Part shown: one piece after another, positions 61,610 through 64,000 of the stretch
Layout: each line of letters starts with the position of its first letter
How positions within the stretch are numbered: the stretch's first letter is position 1
Origin: Kudoa neothunni
Lineage: Eukaryota; Cnidaria
Assembly (NCBI GenBank): GCA_964304625.1
Contig: OZ199839.1
Span: 186,001 to 250,000, forward strand
Length of the DNA: 64,000 nucleotides
Reading direction: 5' to 3'
Translations under genes and position numbers: made by a program
The notes under the pieces: model-generated
The model's database searches: none
What the model saw: only the letters and a program-made list of their open reading frames with translations
Told to the model about the DNA's origin: nothing

Positions 61610-62142
61610 TTTTGGTTATAGTTTAATTTAATAATATTACTTTTGGTTTAGCAATTATTTATTTTTATTTTTTTCAAATGTTTTTTATTGCATAAAAATA
61701 TTATAAATACTCGAAACTTATTAATATATGGATGCGAATTTTTATTATTTCTAAAACGGTCTAGTAAGTTTAAAATCATCATCATTTTTTTCCCAACAAA
61801 AATTTAATTATATATATTATGTGATTTTTAATGTCAGATAATGGGACTCATTAACACAAATAAGAAATTACCTTTTAAGGGCATAAATTACTAGATAAAA
61901 ATTATGATCAAAATAATAATAAAAACAGATCAAATATTTGTTTGATACATTAACTGAATATTAGAATATACATTTAACAATTATTTTAAATATACTTAAC
62001 AATTATATGTCATCAAATTATTTTTAGAATATGCAGATTAATTTGTTAGCGTAGACATATTTTTTATAATTTCATCTGTAAAAGATGTGTTTAATATTTG
62101 TTCATTTTAACAATATTAAGGCGAACACATAATATACTAGAT
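61610..62142. other. Downstream AT-rich intergenic sequence
   Basis: 3' side of the membrane-protein gene; nothing else was recognised before the hAT MITE target site at 62135. Confidence 0.5.
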
Positions 62143-62481
62143 CAGGGGTTGGCAACCTTTTTGAGTGACGGGCCGAACAGACATACCCTAACCCTAATGT
62201 GGACCGTATTAAAGTAATCTACCGAACTTTTAAATTATTCATAATCCAAATATTGGATTTAATTGTAAAAATAAGAATTTATAAAAGTCATTTAAATAAT
62301 AAAATTACGTCAAATCAAAAGTATTAAATTCAAATAATTTTCCCTTGAGGTGTGATAAACTCGCGCTAAACTTATGAATGAATAATTTATTGGACTAGAT
62401 CAAATAACTTAACATGTACCTATATGCCTTTTTAAAAATACTTTATACTTTTATCGAAATAAGTTTAACGTTATTTTGGCA

Positions 62482-62512
<31 letters not shown>

Positions 62513-62689
62513 CGGCTTTCTTGTTTAATGAAAATGAATTTTATTCGGCTAAATTGCTTACATCGATAACATATATACATATGGAAAAACGATCTAGATA
62601 ACAACTTAATAAATATTTGGGTATTTTAGATATTAAGAAAAATTTTTACGTCAGTCAATGAATCGAGGGCCGTAGGTTGCCGAACCCTA
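62143..62689. mobile_element. 547-bp non-autonomous hAT element with perfect 8-bp TSD
   Basis: Flanked by TACTAGAT at 62135-62142 and 62690-62697. The ends are CAGGGGTTGGCAACCT and, inverted, TAGGGTTCGGCAACCT. Its interior matches the element at 51835-52331 in opposite orientation (ATGTACCTATATGCCTTTTT). It contains an (AT)12 run at about 62487-62511. Confidence 0.88.
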
Positions 62690-62718
62690 TACTAGATGAT
62701 ACTAATGAATACGCAATA

Positions 62719-62800
62719 TTAACCCTTAACCGATAGCATTGGGCTCCACGAGCCCAAAAATGTGATAAAATTCGAAAAATTCCATTGTTGAGTGGAGTTT
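62719..62800 (+). mobile_element. Single piggyBac-type end
   Basis: TTAACCCTTAACCGATAGCA followed by the hairpin GGGCTCCACGAGCCCA, as in the MITE at 22643 and the copy at 55100. No matching right end was found before the window edge, so this is a fragment. Confidence 0.5.
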
Positions 62801-62911
62801 TTATTGAAATTTCACGTAAATTCCTAAAATCGGTTTATTTATGTTCCTGAAAATTTTTTAACAAGTTATTTTTTATTTTTAAACCATATTCAAGTCATAA
62901 TTTATTAATCT

Positions 62912-62990
62912 ATATATATCCTTCCTAATATATAAAGCCGTAGTGTCTGTGTGTCTGTCTTTCAGTGTGTATGTTCGCTAATTCATAATC
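62912..62990 (+). mobile_element. Helitron-like terminus
   Basis: ATCTATATATATCC and CTAATATATAAAGCCG, followed by GTGTCTGTGTGTCTGTC-rich sequence and TTTCAGTGTGTATG. Same family as the inverted copy at 57845-57895. Confidence 0.4.
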
Positions 62991-62998
62991 TTTTATAG

Positions 62999-63997
62999 CA
63001 ACGCTTCCCAATTCATTTTAGTTTCTGGACCCCTACCACTTACGAGAACTACTCCGCGCCCCTTCTCAAAAAAGGGATCTAAAATGGATTTATTTTTAGG
63101 TGGGTAAAATATTTTTATTGAAATAATATTAAAAAGACTAAAACCGCCTATTTTAACAAGGAAATGAATGTGAATAAAATAAATAAAACTGACAATAAAT
63201 TCATTGTTTTGAATTTTTTTTCTTGTCGTATTTGGACAATAATTGGGTCAAAATAGAACTCTTTATGAGATAAAGTTATAACTAAATCGTAGTTTGTAAA
63301 GGTACAAGGTATTAATGTTTTTATGCAAAATAACAGATATGAATAGTTGAGCTTACGAGAAATTTTGGACCTTGTAGTTTAATTATAAATTTAAAAATTT
63401 AATGAGGAAATTAAATATGGGATCCAATCTCGAGTGTACAATTTTAATTTATAGATTTTTTGAGTTCAAATTGACTTTAATTTAAAGTATAAAAATTTAA
63501 ATAACATAACCTTGACACTAATCAAAATTTAATTGTTAATTGCCATATAGTTTCGTTAAACATAATAAATAATACAATTTTTAATAATTAATCAATTTAA
63601 AACCTTTTATATGTCGTTTATCTTTCCCATTAAAAAGTAAATACTTCAAAAATTTTTACGTTGTTCAAATTAAAATTTAAACTAAATAATTTATTTACGA
63701 ATGAAATAGGAATAAGTTATCATTTTTATTTCATATACTAGTAAATAATAAATAGTGGATTGAAAGAATAAATTAATCTTCAGTAAAATTCATCATATGA
63801 CTATTTATTTAACAGCCTTATTTCAGCTTCGTTTGGGAACGAATCATACATGATATATTGTCGAGAGAGATTCTGAATATTTGGAATCGATACATTATGT
63901 ACAAAGCATGCTCAGCCGTCCAATTTTTTTGTTGACTCTACACGTGAGTTCCGGGCCGCCGGTAACTGTCTCGCGGACCCTCAATCGGGAAGCCCTG
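62999..63997. mobile_element. ~1-kb hAT-like non-autonomous element at the window edge
   Basis: The left end CAACGCTTCCCAATTC and the inverted right end CAGGGCTTCCCGATTG form an imperfect terminal repeat. Both sides continue with GGACCCC/CGCGG-type GC-rich sequence, as in many hAT elements that begin CAGNGNTTCCCAA. The centre is AT-rich and non-coding. The right target-site copy lies beyond the window. Confidence 0.6.
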
Positions 63998-64000
63998 ATT

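Noticed and set aside
1-64000. CRISPR arrays, bacterial operons, rRNA or functional tRNA genes
   Set aside because: None are visible; the repeats here are transposon ends and microsatellites of a eukaryotic genome.

Overview
This is AT-rich, intron-containing nuclear DNA from an animal, possibly parasitic; I cannot name the lineage. Three things support this. The conserved genes are mitochondrial or translation genes of animal type (an m-AAA protease, a GTPBP1/2-type GTPase, and complex III core protein 2). The introns are mostly very short (41-75 nt, GT..AG), with a few of 0.4-2.5 kb. The mobile fraction is typical of animals: piggyBac, ZBED5-like hAT, hAT-type and piggyBac-type MITEs, and candidate Helitron and tRNA-SINE pieces.

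The dominant structure is a duplication. Positions 1-15769 recur at 32336-48098 in the same orientation, with only a handful of substitutions and a few microsatellite length changes. Each copy carries an m-AAA protease (SPG7/paraplegin-like, minus), a GTPBP1/2-like GTPase (plus), an unidentified minus-strand exon, and a UQCRC2-like gene (plus). The left copy is cut off at the window edge and again at a run of exactly 200 Ns (15770-15969), so its protease and UQCRC2 genes are incomplete. The right copy holds complete versions: protease 31162-35515 with 8 exons and 721 codons; UQCRC2 46430-50834 with at least 13 exons. The position of the gap, the near identity and the microsatellite differences look more like a retained haplotig or redundant contig end than an old tandem duplication, but only read depth can decide.

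Between the copies (15970-31161) lie a broken piggyBac copy interrupted by a ZBED5-like hAT transposase, a large inverted repeat, a long-TIR MITE, a SINE-like stretch and two tandem ankyrin (SOWAH-like) genes. The first ankyrin gene appears to contain a 6-nt microexon that restores exact ankyrin spacing. Right of the second copy (50835-64000) is a transposon-rich stretch: three hAT-type MITEs (two with perfect 8-bp target duplications), a roughly 2-kb element with 130-bp perfect terminal inverted repeats, a decayed piggyBac transposase copy, Helitron-like ends and a further hAT-like element at the edge.

In that stretch sits one intact gene I do not recognise (59638-61609). It has a signal peptide encoded across a 46-nt intron, a long coiled-coil ectodomain with four cysteines, a single membrane span and a short basic tail. 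Two of the three duplicated conserved genes act in the mitochondrial inner membrane, and a perfect NRF-1-type palindrome lies about 180 bp upstream of the protease start codon.
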